Source of the DNA: Mesorhizobium sp. CAU 1732
Lineage (GTDB): Bacteria; Pseudomonadota; Alphaproteobacteria; Rhizobiales; Rhizobiaceae
Assembly: GCF_039888675.1 (NCBI RefSeq)
Contig: NZ_JBDQQR010000003.1
Location: forward strand, 248,001 to 312,000
Direction of reading: 5' to 3'
DNA: 64,000 nucleotides
The notes beneath the pieces are model-generated. The model was not told the DNA's origin, made no database searches, and saw only the letters and a list, made by a program, of their open reading frames with translations. Shown here one piece after another: positions 1 to 8,865 of this stretch. The position numbers were made by a program, and so were the translations under genes. How positions within the stretch are numbered: position 1 is the first letter of the stretch; every line of letters starts with the position of its first letter.

Positions 1-361
1 GCAGCGTGAAGACGTGGCGCTTGAGATCGACCGTCGAGATATAGCGGCGGATCGGCATGGAATAGTTCACGACATGCAGGTTCGACGCCTTGAAATCGAG
101 CACGCGGCGACCATCCGCCGAGCGGATAAATGCGTCCCGGATCGTCCATTCGCGCGGTATCCTCCAGTCGAACACCCGCGTCCCGGTCGGCACCGCGTGC
201 TGCTCCAGATCGATGTGGCGGCCAAGCAGCCGCAGCGTCTCCCGCACGCCGGCGCCGGTGATGCTGCGGCAGATCGGATAGATTTCCGCCGCAAGCGCGT
301 GGATTTCATCTCCAATCCGAACCGCGGCGACCGATGGGACTGGATAGACGCTCGCATCCAT
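1..361 (-). CDS. DUF4910 (aminopeptidase-like) domain protein, N-terminal part only
   Basis: About 120 N-terminal residues are visible; the rest lies left of the window. The ATG at 361 opens MDASVYPVPSVAAVRIGDEI, followed by EIYPICRSITGAGVRETL, HIDLEQHAVPTGTRVFDW, PREWTIRDAFI and VVNYSMPIRRYIS. This series (YPICRSITG, then P-G-T-x-VFDW, then P-x-EW-x-IRDA) is the hallmark of the N-terminal DUF2172/DUF4910 family of aminopeptidase-like proteins, which often sit in surface-polysaccharide gene clusters; their substrates are unknown. The start lies 13 bp after the stop of the NAD-dependent epimerase, on the same strand, so the two are probably co-transcribed. Family membership is confident; the role in polysaccharide synthesis is inferred from context. 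Confidence 0.8.
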   Translation of the reverse strand, partial: MDASVYPVPSVAAVRIGDEIHALAAEIYPICRSITGAGVRETLRLLGRHIDLEQHAVPTGTRVFDWRIPREWTIRDAFIRSADGRRVLDFKASNLHVVNYSMPIRRYISTVDLKRHVFTL

Positions 362-374
362 GAAAACTATCGAC

Positions 375-1448
375 CTAGACAGCCATCGACATTTCGCGAG
401 AGTAACGCGTCACGCTGGTATGGCGCAGATCGTCGGACAGGATGCCGCTGGCGATCAACTGCCTGATATGCGCGATACGCTGATAGCGTGTGCCCTCGAA
501 CTCGGCCTTGGACAGACCCGACGCCTTGAACGCGCCGTAGAGCTGCTTCGCACCCGCCAGCGCATCCCATTGCGGCCGCGCGTCGGGCAGGACCCGGGCG
601 AGCTTCTCGAAGCTGACGCGGTAGGAGCGCGGGTCTGGACCGGCATCGCTGGCGAACTCGACGCGGCATCCCGGCACCACGCCCGCAACGATCTCGGCGA
701 TCTCGCTGATGCGGTAATTGTGCGCCGTCGTGCCGACATTGAACGCCTCGTTCCAGACCTTGTCGGTCGGCGCGGAAAGCCCCGCGATGAAGGCCCGCGC
801 GATATCCTGGGCGTGCACGATCGGACGCCATGGCGTGCCGTCGGATTTCATGAAGATCAGCCCTTCCGCCACGCCCCAGGCGACGAGATTGTTGAGAACG
901 ATGTCGAACCGGATGCGCGGCGACAGCCCGTAAGCCGTGGCAGGCCGGAAGTAGACCGGGCAGAAATCGTCATCCGCCAGCGGTACGATATCGCGCTCGG
1001 CCATGACCTTGGACCAGCCATAGGGCGTGAGCGGTTTGAGCTCGCCCGTCTCGTCGATCAGGCCGGCGCTCGATATGCCGTAATTGCTGCACGACGACGC
1101 AAACAGGAAGCGCTTCACGCCGGCCGCCTTCGCCGCTTTCGCCATGCGGACGCTGCCGCGATGGTTGATGTCGTAGGTGATCTCGGGATTGAGATTGCTC
1201 AGCGGGTCGTTCGACAGCGCCGCGAGGTGGATGACCACATCCTGGCCGTCCAGATCCTCCGGCTCCACGTCGCGGACGTCCTTGCGCAACGACGGCACCA
1301 GAATTTGCGCGCCGCCCCGATCGTAGGTGCAGCGCTCATAGAGGTCGCAATCATATCCGGTGACCTGATGCCCCGCATTGAGAAGCATCGGCACCATCAC
1401 CGAACCGAGATAGCCCTTGTGGCCCGTAACCAGTACCCGCATGCCCAT
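375..1448 (-). CDS. NAD(P)-dependent sugar epimerase/dehydratase (extended SDR)
   Basis: A 357-residue extended short-chain dehydrogenase acting on nucleotide sugars or related compounds in the cytoplasm. The N-terminal VTGHKGYLG (residues 7-15) is the GxxGxxG NAD(P)-binding loop. The catalytic set is Ser118/119 in FASSCSNYG and Tyr143-x3-Lys147 in [14 protein letters not shown] at 70-77 is the usual beta4 motif. The family covers many UDP- and CDP-sugar epimerases and dehydratases, and the substrate cannot be read from sequence. It is followed by the DUF4910 gene and transcribed away from the methyltransferase at 1672. The first three residues are M-G-M, so the start is either 1448 or 1442. 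Confidence 0.9.
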   Translation of the reverse strand: MGMRVLVTGHKGYLGSVMVPMLLNAGHQVTGYDCDLYERCTYDRGGAQILVPSLRKDVRDVEPEDLDGQDVVIHLAALSNDPLSNLNPEITYDINHRGSVRMAKAAKAAGVKRFLFASSCSNYGISSAGLIDETGELKPLTPYGWSKVMAERDIVPLADDDFCPVYFRPATAYGLSPRIRFDIVLNNLVAWGVAEGLIFMKSDGTPWRPIVHAQDIARAFIAGLSAPTDKVWNEAFNVGTTAHNYRISEIAEIVAGVVPGCRVEFASDAGPDPRSYRVSFEKLARVLPDARPQWDALAGAKQLYGAFKASGLSKAEFEGTRYQRIAHIRQLIASGILSDDLRHTSVTRYSREMSMAV

Positions 1449-1671
1449 GATCCCCGTGAGTGTTGGCAGAGCCTATCCATAGCGACCCGCGCCTGCGAGC
1501 CGACCGATGGGGTGACACGGCGGTGGCAATCTCGCTGCGCCCTCATCCGATTGGGGTAGAAGGTGACCATCGGTCGACGCAAGCGTGTGCCGAAACCGTC
1601 GAAATGCAGGTTCGCCTCAAGGTGGCCTGATCATCTAGGCTCCGGTCTACCGCTTCCACGGAGGACCCTGG
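1449..1671. promoter_or_regulatory. Divergent intergenic region between epimerase and methyltransferase
   Basis: This 223-bp gap separates two genes transcribed away from each other, so it must hold promoters for both. No convincing -35/-10 pair, operator or hairpin could be recognised by eye. A purine-rich GGAGG at about 1660-1665, in CCACGGAGGACCCTGG, precedes the ATG at 1672 and is a good ribosome-binding site for the methyltransferase. Confidence 0.4.
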
Positions 1672-2397
1672 ATGAGTCTCGTCACGCCGATCGCGCAGCA
1701 GCGCGAGTTCTGGAACCGCTGGAACACGGAAACGCGCGAGAAGGGTATCGAGGAGATTTCCCGCAGGCAGGCGCAAACCGTCCGGCGCTGGCTGGAAGCG
1801 TCCGGCAGGACAGACCTCGACATTCTGGAAGTCGGCTGCGGCGCAGGGTGGTTCTGCGACGAACTCTCGGCCTACGGTTCGGTCACCGGCACGGATCTCT
1901 CAGACGAAGTGCTTGAACGCGCGCGCCAGCGGACCCCTGCCGCGCGCTTTCTCGCCGGCGACTTCATGACGCTCGACCTTGAGGGGGGCGGCTACGATGT
2001 CGTGGTCACGCTCGAAGTGCTGTCGCACATGGCAAACCAGCGACACTTCATCCGGAAGATCGCGGACCTGCTCCGGCCCGGCGGCACGCTCATGATGGCG
2101 ACGCAGAACCGCACCGTGCTCGAGCGTCACAACCGGATCGATCCGCCGCAACCCGGCCAGTTGCGACGCTGGGTCGACAGGGACGAACTCACCGAACTGC
2201 TCAGCGATGCGTTCGACATCATCGAGATCGGCTCGGTGACCCCGCGCGCCAACAAGGGCATCATGCGGTACGTCAACTCACGCAAGCTGAATGCGCCGGT
2301 GCGTGCCGTCTTCGGCAATCAGGTCGAGCGGCTGAAGGAGAGGCTCGGCCTCGGCTGGACGTTGATGGCGCTGGCGCGCAAGCGCGATCACGCCTGA
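1672..2397 (+). CDS. Class I SAM-dependent methyltransferase
   Basis: A 241-residue Rossmann-fold methyltransferase. Motif I is ILEVGCGAGWF (residues 51-61), followed by the acidic end of beta2 in TGTDLSDEVLERA and by VVVTLEVLSHM (motif IV region) and LLRPGGTLMMATQNR (post-motif). This is the Methyltransf_11/25 layout found in ubiquinone/menaquinone-type and sugar methyltransferases. Its place in an exopolysaccharide locus suggests it methylates a sugar residue or a lipid-linked intermediate, but this is inference. A strong Shine-Dalgarno GGAGG lies about 8 bases before the ATG. It converges on the DUF4038 gene, with 17 bp between them. Confidence 0.85.
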   Translation: MSLVTPIAQQREFWNRWNTETREKGIEEISRRQAQTVRRWLEASGRTDLDILEVGCGAGWFCDELSAYGSVTGTDLSDEVLERARQRTPAARFLAGDFMTLDLEGGGYDVVVTLEVLSHMANQRHFIRKIADLLRPGGTLMMATQNRTVLERHNRIDPPQPGQLRRWVDRDELTELLSDAFDIIEIGSVTPRANKGIMRYVNSRKLNAPVRAVFGNQVERLKERLGLGWTLMALARKRDHA

Positions 2398-2414
2398 GCG
2401 ATCTCGTCGTCGCG

Positions 2415-3746
2415 CTATGCGTCAGCTTTGAGGACCAGCACCCAATCGTGAAACCCGCTGCCGTTGAGACGTGCGGGCGGCGTCATGCGAACCGCGCCGC
2501 TATCGTCAACCTGCAAGACGCCGGCGTCCGTCAGCACACCGGTCGACGGATCGAACCACTGGGCGCTGGCCCCGGCAACGGCCAAACTTGCGTGATGAAC
2601 GACGACTGCCTGAGCATCGAGCAGATAGGACACCGACAGCGACCCATCCGAAGACGCCGCGGTAAAAATGCGCTGCACGCCGATTCCGTGGACGGGCCTG
2701 TCCGCAGGAGCAGGCTTGAGCAGCCACCAGTCGATTGTGTCGAACAACGTCTTGAGATGCGTCATGCTCTGCGTGCCACGGCTTGCAAGCGCCTCCCGCC
2801 AACCGATCCCGCCGGTATCGTAGATGCCGGGGCCGCTGAAATGCCAGATCGGATTGTTGCCGAACAGGTGGCCGGCAGCACCGCCCAGAAGCGCGCCATA
2901 GGCTGCTATGCGCAGTGTCTCCTCGGTCGAGCCATGCTCGTTTTCATAAGCGGTCTCGAGCATCAGGACAGGCATGGCGGATTGCTGATATCGCTCCAGA
3001 ACCTGCCCATGCACGTCGCCATAGGTATAGACGGTATCCATCGCCAGCCAGGGTTCGCCCTTCCAGACTTGCCCGGTGATCGAGTCAGGCGCGCAGTGCG
3101 CCGTCGCGATGCCGGCAGCCCCGGCATCCGCCAGTCCGTCGGCCACGGCGCGGACGAGCCCGCGATCCGGCGGATCGTAGTCGCCGCCATGCAGCCACAT
3201 GATGTTCGGCAGATGCGCAAAGCGCCGGCCGACAAACCCGCCATAGGCCCTCATAACCTCCGGCCCCGCGGTAACCATCTCCTGATACCAGCCTTCGTCG
3301 CCGCCACCGAACCCCAGATAGACGGGCGTCAGAAGCACCAGCAGGCCGCGTTGCAGCGCCTGGTTGATGACCCATTCGGCCTGGTCGAAATAGAGCGGGT
3401 TCGGCTGCGAGAAATCCCCCCGCGCCAGAAACGGATCTTCGCCATACGCGTTGCGCGGCGCGTCCGTCGTGAACTTGCGCTCGATCAGCGAGACGAGGAT
3501 CGTGTTGAAGCCGCGCTTGCTGCGGTCGTCGAGATAAAGCAGCGTCTCCTCGCGCGTCAGGTCCGCGATCAACGACCACGCGGTGTCCCCATGGATCATG
3601 AACGGCGTTCCGGTTCCGTCGATGACATGGCGCTTGTCCGGCGAGACCGCGAGCGGAAACCGGCCGCTCGGCAGGTGCTGCGCGGTAAGCGGTCTCACCG
3701 CCATCAGCAGCGGCACGCCGACCAGCAAGGCGCGCCGGTTGATCAC
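2415..3746 (-). CDS. DUF4038 (GH140-like) glycoside hydrolase family protein, exported
   Basis: A 443-residue protein with an N-terminal signal peptide (MINRRALLVGVPLLMAVRPLTAQ, about residues 1-22). DKRHVIDGTGTPFMIHGDTAWSLI followed by LDDRSKRGFNTILVSL is the N-terminal strand of the DUF4038 TIM-barrel family, related to GH140 apiosidases. The carboxy end (from about residue 360) looks like the small beta domain of such glycosidases. An exported glycosidase in an EPS cluster usually trims or cleaves the polymer made by the neighbours; the substrate is unknown. It overlaps the upstream aminotransferase by 4 bp (ATGA at 3743-3746), so translation is likely coupled. Confidence 0.8.
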   Translation of the reverse strand: MINRRALLVGVPLLMAVRPLTAQHLPSGRFPLAVSPDKRHVIDGTGTPFMIHGDTAWSLIADLTREETLLYLDDRSKRGFNTILVSLIERKFTTDAPRNAYGEDPFLARGDFSQPNPLYFDQAEWVINQALQRGLLVLLTPVYLGFGGGDEGWYQEMVTAGPEVMRAYGGFVGRRFAHLPNIMWLHGGDYDPPDRGLVRAVADGLADAGAAGIATAHCAPDSITGQVWKGEPWLAMDTVYTYGDVHGQVLERYQQSAMPVLMLETAYENEHGSTEETLRIAAYGALLGGAAGHLFGNNPIWHFSGPGIYDTGGIGWREALASRGTQSMTHLKTLFDTIDWWLLKPAPADRPVHGIGVQRIFTAASSDGSLSVSYLLDAQAVVVHHASLAVAGASAQWFDPSTGVLTDAGVLQVDDSGAVRMTPPARLNGSGFHDWVLVLKADA

Positions 3747-5107
3747 CGCACGACCGCGAGCCTCGCGCTCGCCTCGCTCGCATCGGCATGGTTGAAGCGC
3801 CGGAACACGACCTGCGACGGACGCCCCACCAGATGCCGCTCCACGCCATCTTCCAGCGCGCGCGCATAGACGCCCAGCGCGCCGTCCATCGCCTCGATCG
3901 TGAGGTTCACATCCTCGTCGCTGTGAGCGTAGCTCACCACCAGCGACGGCATGAGGATGCCCCGCTTTATCGTCTCTTGCAGGAACAGCGTGCGGAATGG
4001 CTGCGAGGCCTGCCCTTCCCGATCGAGCGTCGCGAAGGCAAGACAGCAGTCGCGTCCCGCCACCTTGAAGACGCCTTCCAGTCCACGCGCCCGAACCGCC
4101 GCCTCGATGCCGGCTCGAAGGTTCGATCCCTGCCGGTAAAGGTGCTCGATCACCGGCTCATTTCTGTAGACGCGCATCGTGGCGATGGCGGCCGCAAGCG
4201 CGTGCGTCTCCGCGCCATGCGTCGTGGAAAGCAGGAACACGCGCGGGCGGTCGGTGTGATCGAGCCCGCCGAGCCGCATGATCTCGCGTCTGCCGGCCAG
4301 CGCGGACACCGAGAAGCCATTGCCGAGCGCCTTGCCGAAACAGGACAAATCCGGCGTCACGCCATAGAGCTGCTGCGCCCCGCCGACATGCCAGCGAAAC
4401 CCAGTGATCATTTCGTCGAAGATCAGGAGCGCGCCGTTCTCGTGGCAGATGCGCTGCACGCTTTGCAGATAGTTCGCAGGCGGATCGTCGCCACGCGACG
4501 CCTCCATGATCACGGCGGCGATCTTGCCGTGGTGCTGCGAGAAGAGGTCGCGCAGGCTGTCCGGATCGCTGTAGCGAAACGTAGTCGTCAGGCGACGCGT
4601 CGCTTCGGGAATGCCCGAATTCATCGGCGTCGTCCCGATGAACCAGTCGTCGGTCGAGAAGAACGGATGGTCGGCGCAACACGCGATCATATCGCGCCCT
4701 GTATAGGCCCGCGCCAGCCTGACCGCGCCGGACGTCGCATCCGACCCATCCTTGCAGAACTTCACCATCTCGGCGCACGGAATGGTTTCGAGAAACGCCT
4801 CCGCGCAGGCCGGTTCGAGCATATGCGGGCGCGTGAAGTTGCTTCCGTCCTGCATCGCCCGCATCGCGGCCTCGACGATCTCGGGATAGGCGTGACCCAG
4901 TCCGACGGCGCGGTTGCCCATGCCGTATTCGATGTACTCGTTGCCATCGACATCCCAGACGTGCGAGCCGCTGCCGCGCGCGATGAACCCTGGCGAAAGA
5001 ACCGGATACTGGTCGTCGCCCTTGGCGTAGGTGTGCGCACCGCCTGGAATCATCGCATGAGCGCGCGCGCGCAGCGCGTCCGATTTGCCAAAGCCATGGT
5101 CGATCAT
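3743..5107 (-). CDS. Class III aminotransferase, glutamate-1-semialdehyde-aminomutase-like
   Basis: A 454-residue PLP enzyme of fold type I. Visible features are MIPGGAHTYAKGDDQYP near the start, HVWDVDGNEYIEYGMG (49-64), GSDATSGAVRLARAY (121-135), DEMITGFR (231-238) and the PLP lysine Lys259 in CFGKALGNGFSVSAL. These match the HemL/class III group, but the protein sits in an EPS cluster, away from any haem genes, so a role in making an amino sugar or in substituent chemistry is more likely than 5-aminolevulinate synthesis. It overlaps the glycosyltransferase stop upstream by 4 bp (5104-5107) and the DUF4038 gene downstream by 4 bp, so these three genes form one tight operon. Confidence 0.85.
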   Translation of the reverse strand: MIDHGFGKSDALRARAHAMIPGGAHTYAKGDDQYPVLSPGFIARGSGSHVWDVDGNEYIEYGMGNRAVGLGHAYPEIVEAAMRAMQDGSNFTRPHMLEPACAEAFLETIPCAEMVKFCKDGSDATSGAVRLARAYTGRDMIACCADHPFFSTDDWFIGTTPMNSGIPEATRRLTTTFRYSDPDSLRDLFSQHHGKIAAVIMEASRGDDPPANYLQSVQRICHENGALLIFDEMITGFRWHVGGAQQLYGVTPDLSCFGKALGNGFSVSALAGRREIMRLGGLDHTDRPRVFLLSTTHGAETHALAAAIATMRVYRNEPVIEHLYRQGSNLRAGIEAAVRARGLEGVFKVAGRDCCLAFATLDREGQASQPFRTLFLQETIKRGILMPSLVVSYAHSDEDVNLTIEAMDGALGVYARALEDGVERHLVGRPSQVVFRRFNHADASEASARLAVVR

Positions 5108-6333
5108 GCCCGCCTCCTGGTTTCGTCGCTGCGGGGCTGCACGCGCTCACGCGCACCCCGGAGCCAGTTCTTGACGTTTTGCGGCAGATAGGTGCGCAAA
5201 CCCGTGCGCAAGCCTGACGGATAGGCCCACTGCGATAGCGGCAGCGCGGCCGGCACGGGCGGTTTGCGCGTCACGACGTCCCGCATCAGCGCTGCATAGG
5301 AATCCGCCATCTGCTCAAGGCCGAAACAGCGGCGCGCGCGCTCCCTGCTGCGCACCGACATCGCGTCCAGAAGCGCCGGGTCGCGCGCGAGCTCGTCGAT
5401 GCACGCCGCCGCGATGCCCCGTTCGCCGATCGGGAAAAGCAGCCCCGTGACGCCGTTCTGCACGATCGTATCGGTCACGCCCGCGAGGTGCGAGACGACG
5501 GGAACGCATCCTGCCGCCATGGCCTCGACGATCGTCAACCCGAACCCTTCGAACCGGGATGGCATGATCATAACGTCGTGGGCGAGAAGAAGATCGGGCA
5601 CGTCCGCCTGCGCGACGGAGCCCGCAAAGCGCGCGCGATCGCCGAAGCGCGTCATGCGCGCCTTCAGCTTCGTCAGATCAGGCCCGTCGCCCGCCACCGT
5701 CAGGGTCATGGGTTCGGCAGTCTTCGACAGGATGTCGGGGAGCCAGAACACGCCCTTGGATGCGTCCTCGATGCGCCCGAGATACAGGAGGCGCAGTCCG
5801 TCGTCGCGGCTTCGCGGCGGTCGCGCGCGCATCGCCACCGCCTCGACATCGACCGCATTCGGTATCGCCACCGTCCGCTTCGCATCGAATCCGTATGCGC
5901 TGACGAGGTCGCGGCGACACCGCTCCGACACGCCGACCGTGGCGTGAACATGCTCGCGGATCGCGCGCGCCGCCCCATAGGTGCCGGGCGTGATGTTGTG
6001 GACGATCATGATGCGCGTCATGCTGGCCGGAAGATACCGCGCGAGGTTCATGTCGACCCGGTCTGCGAGCACGTTGACGAACACCCCGTCATACCTGCGC
6101 TGCGCAAGCGCATCCATCATCGCGGCCGCGCGAAACCCGTCGTTCGTAGAGGCACAAGCGACGAAGGCTCCCGCCCGCGCATCATCGTCCGGCAACAGGC
6201 CGGGCCTGGCGCCAGCATCCTCGAGCGCGATCCATTCGACCTCGATTCCATGCGCCGCCAGCCCCTTTCGCAGATGGCTGAAGAGGGTGAACGTCCCGCC
6301 CATATGCGGTTTGACGAAATAGGCAAATCTCAA
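5104..6333 (-). CDS. Glycosyltransferase family 4 (GT-B fold)
   Basis: About 409 residues if translation starts at the TTG at 6333, giving (M)RFAYFVKPHMGGTFTLFSHL, the normal start of a GT4 enzyme. The open frame runs upstream to 6531, but the extra 66 residues are arginine-rich and unlike the family. The C-terminal domain carries LRLLYLGRIEDASKGV, TVAGDGPDL and MPSRFEGFGLTIVEAMAAG (the E-x7-E nucleotide-sugar motif). GT4 enzymes are retaining transferases working at the cytoplasmic face of the membrane on lipid-linked sugar chains. It is the first gene of the operon with the aminotransferase and DUF4038 protein. The TTG start is a judgement; there is only a weak AGG ahead of it. Confidence 0.85.
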   Translation of the reverse strand: MRFAYFVKPHMGGTFTLFSHLRKGLAAHGIEVEWIALEDAGARPGLLPDDDARAGAFVACASTNDGFRAAAMMDALAQRRYDGVFVNVLADRVDMNLARYLPASMTRIMIVHNITPGTYGAARAIREHVHATVGVSERCRRDLVSAYGFDAKRTVAIPNAVDVEAVAMRARPPRSRDDGLRLLYLGRIEDASKGVFWLPDILSKTAEPMTLTVAGDGPDLTKLKARMTRFGDRARFAGSVAQADVPDLLLAHDVMIMPSRFEGFGLTIVEAMAAGCVPVVSHLAGVTDTIVQNGVTGLLFPIGERGIAAACIDELARDPALLDAMSVRSRERARRCFGLEQMADSYAALMRDVVTRKPPVPAALPLSQWAYPSGLRTGLRTYLPQNVKNWLRGARERVQPRSDETRRRA

Positions 6334-6597
6334 AGTGGACCTGCTTCGTTGCCGAGTGCCGGGCACGATCCCGGCAATAACCCTGAGCCATGCTATGTCG
6401 GCCCGTTCGCGCTGTAAGACCTGCAATGGAGCGGTGGGGTAAGCCTTTCGGGTGAACGCGCCGCGCGCGCTAATGCCTCCGAATTTCCGGACCACTCCCC
6501 TTCGGAGGCGAGGTCGCTTCCAAGCAGCCAAAGGTCAGCCTTGCTCGCCCCCTCACGGCAGGCGGATACGGATGGGCGATCATCGGCGAGGCGAAAC

Positions 6598-7830
6598 ATG
6601 CGACTTGGTCTCTTCGGACAATTCGGCACCGGCAATTCTGGAAATGACTCGTCGCTCGAAGCGATGATCCGCCTCCTTCGCACGCACCGCCCGGACGCGG
6701 AGCTCATCTGCATCTGTCCGAATCCCGCGCAGGTAACAGCCGATTTCGGGATCAAGGCCATTTCAAGCGGCCGCGCCGATCCCAAGGGCAGACTTTCCAC
6801 GGGAGCGATCGCCCGCTTGGTCGGTCGCATGCGCAATCTCGTCTATCCGTTTGCTGCGGCCGGCCTCCTGGATGCACTCATCGTTCCGGGAACGGGCTTC
6901 CTGGACGACTTTCAGGAGGTGCCGTTCGGATGGCCGTTCATGATCATGCGCTGGAGCCTGGCGGCTCGTCTTCGTGGCGCGAAACTCGCCTTCGTCAGCA
7001 TCGGCGCGGGCCCCATTCGCCACGCGATGAGCAGGCGGTTCATGGTCGCGGCGGCCCGCCTCTGTCACTATCGATCGTATCGCGACCAGATCTCGAAGGA
7101 TTTCATGATCGCGCTGGGCTGCGGCAGCGACGCCGATCGCGTCTATCCCGACCTTGCCTTTTCGTTGATCGCCCCGAATGGCAGAGCGCCCGGCGGCGAG
7201 AGGGTGACGGTGGGCGTGGGCGTCATGGCCTATGCAGGCTGGGTCAGGCAGCACGCCGACAGCGAAGCGATCTACGATCGCTACACGGGTCGGATCGTCG
7301 CCTTCATTGCCTGGCTTCTCGGGCAGGGCCACGATGTTCGTTTGCTGACGGGCGACAAGCAGGACAAGCAGGCCGTGTCGGATGTGCTCGAACGACTGAA
7401 GGCGCATACGCCCCCTGACATTTCGGCAACCGTGACGCTTCAGCCGACCCGCACGCTGCAGGAACTCATGGAGCAGATCGCCCTCACTGACATCGTAGTT
7501 GCGACACGGTTTCACAATGTTATCGGCGCCTTGAAGATGGCCCGACCCGTCGTCTCGCTGGGCTATGCCAGGAAGAACGAAGTTCTGCTGGAGGATATGG
7601 GCCTGCACGATATGTCCCAGCCCATCGAGAATCTGGACCTCGATCTCCTGAAGACGCAGTTCGCCCGTGTGCTTCGAGACAGGACGATCATCTCCGACCA
7701 GATCAGAGGGTGCACGACGCTCTACGCGTCCAGGCTCGCCGAGCAGGAGCGCGCGCTGCTGCGCATTCTCTCGCCGCGGCGATCAGGCGAGCGCTCGGGC
7801 GATACCCAGCCCTCCGGCTTCCCGACCTGA
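6598..7830 (+). CDS. Polysaccharide pyruvyl transferase family protein
   Basis: A 410-residue protein starting MRLGLFGQFGTGNSGNDSSLEAM, the typical N-terminus of the polysaccharide pyruvyl transferase family (glycine-rich GxFGxGNxGND). Near the C-terminus, DIVVATRFHNVIGALKMARPVVSLGYARKNE contains the conserved TRFHN-x6-P signature. The family adds pyruvate ketals from phosphoenolpyruvate to sugars of exopolysaccharides, adding negative charge; some members have other roles. The open frame extends 19 codons upstream, but the ATG at 6598 gives the family start. It ends 6 bp before the convergent GT2 gene stop. Confidence 0.88.
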   Translation: MRLGLFGQFGTGNSGNDSSLEAMIRLLRTHRPDAELICICPNPAQVTADFGIKAISSGRADPKGRLSTGAIARLVGRMRNLVYPFAAAGLLDALIVPGTGFLDDFQEVPFGWPFMIMRWSLAARLRGAKLAFVSIGAGPIRHAMSRRFMVAAARLCHYRSYRDQISKDFMIALGCGSDADRVYPDLAFSLIAPNGRAPGGERVTVGVGVMAYAGWVRQHADSEAIYDRYTGRIVAFIAWLLGQGHDVRLLTGDKQDKQAVSDVLERLKAHTPPDISATVTLQPTRTLQELMEQIALTDIVVATRFHNVIGALKMARPVVSLGYARKNEVLLEDMGLHDMSQPIENLDLDLLKTQFARVLRDRTIISDQIRGCTTLYASRLAEQERALLRILSPRRSGERSGDTQPSGFPT

Positions 7831-7836
7831 AGGCAA

Positions 7837-8862
7837 TCAGGCTTCGCGCACGTTCAGGCGTGCGCGCATCGCCGAAAGCGTTGCCGCGACCCGCTTCGAA
7901 ACATCGTCGCGCTTCAACAGCGAAACGAGCGGTGGAAACACAGCCAGAGATGGCCGGCGTGAAATCGCGAATTTCAGGAGATCGAGAACACCCGGCTCGC
8001 CCCGAACCGCGTGCGACAGCGCGCACCAATATGCTCGGTTCGCCAAGCTGTGCCGCGCGATGCGATGCAACTGCTCGGGATCCGGTACGTTGGGATCGCA
8101 GCTCTTGAAGAATGCGTCGAACGCCTTTTCCATCTCCAGATTCCACTTGTGCACATTGCTGACCACGGCGGACTGGTTGACGGGATGGATGCGTGCCTGC
8201 ACCTGCACCGCGTCTATCCTGGCCGCGTCTCCAAGCGCGCAGAACCGCATCCACATCTCAACATCGTCGGTGTGGGCGAGTTCGCGCCGATAATGCCCCG
8301 CCTGTTTCTGGACGCGCGTCCGCACCACCGCCGTCGGTCCTCCGATCGGGCTGCGGCCCGTTGCACAAAATTCATTCAGGAGATCGAGCCCGGCAATGAT
8401 CTGCGGATGCAGGAACACGGAAGACCTTTCCTCGACCGGCTGCCGCTCGCCGGCAAGAAATTGGGTCCTGCCGAATGCCAGATGCACGTTGCCATTCGCC
8501 TCCATCGCACGCATTGCGCGGCGCAGAGCCTTGGGTGCAAGCAGGTCGTCGGCACACAGGATTGCGAAGTAGTCCGACGCCGCCCAGTCCACGCCCTCGT
8601 TGAACGAGGCATGCGGGCCGAGATTGACGTCGCGCAATCGCAGTTCGATCCGCCTGTCCATGGCGGCAAGCCGCCGTGCAACCTCGCGGCTGTCATCGGT
8701 CGACGCATTGTCGATGATCAGGATGCGAAGATCGTCGATCCCCTGCGCGCGCACGCTCTCGACGCAGTCGGCGAGATAGCGACCGTAATTGTAGCTTGGA
8801 ATGACGATGTCGATACCCGGCAAGTCATGCTCCCTCAACGTTGTGGAATGGCTGGCGCACAT
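7837..8862 (-). CDS. Glycosyltransferase family 2
   Basis: A 341-residue GT-A inverting transferase. GIDIVIPSYNYGRYLADCVESV (from about residue 16), ILIIDNASTDDS and DYFAILCADDLLAP give the nucleotide-binding strand and the DxD-like acidic motif (ADD). Such enzymes add one sugar to the lipid-linked repeat unit on the cytoplasmic side. The ATG at 8862 lies 3 bp downstream of the flippase stop, so the gene is in the flippase transcript; a TTG at 8823, directly before PGIDIVIP, is an alternative start. The sugar donor cannot be inferred. Confidence 0.88.
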   Translation of the reverse strand: MCASHSTTLREHDLPGIDIVIPSYNYGRYLADCVESVRAQGIDDLRILIIDNASTDDSREVARRLAAMDRRIELRLRDVNLGPHASFNEGVDWAASDYFAILCADDLLAPKALRRAMRAMEANGNVHLAFGRTQFLAGERQPVEERSSVFLHPQIIAGLDLLNEFCATGRSPIGGPTAVVRTRVQKQAGHYRRELAHTDDVEMWMRFCALGDAARIDAVQVQARIHPVNQSAVVSNVHKWNLEMEKAFDAFFKSCDPNVPDPEQLHRIARHSLANRAYWCALSHAVRGEPGVLDLLKFAISRRPSLAVFPPLVSLLKRDDVSKRVAATLSAMRARLNVREA

Positions 8863-8865
8863 CGC

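Noticed and set aside
3743..5107. Haem-pathway glutamate-1-semialdehyde aminomutase (hemL)
   Set aside because: Although family motifs match, the gene is locked in a glycosyltransferase operon by 4-bp overlaps on both sides, which argues for a polysaccharide role.
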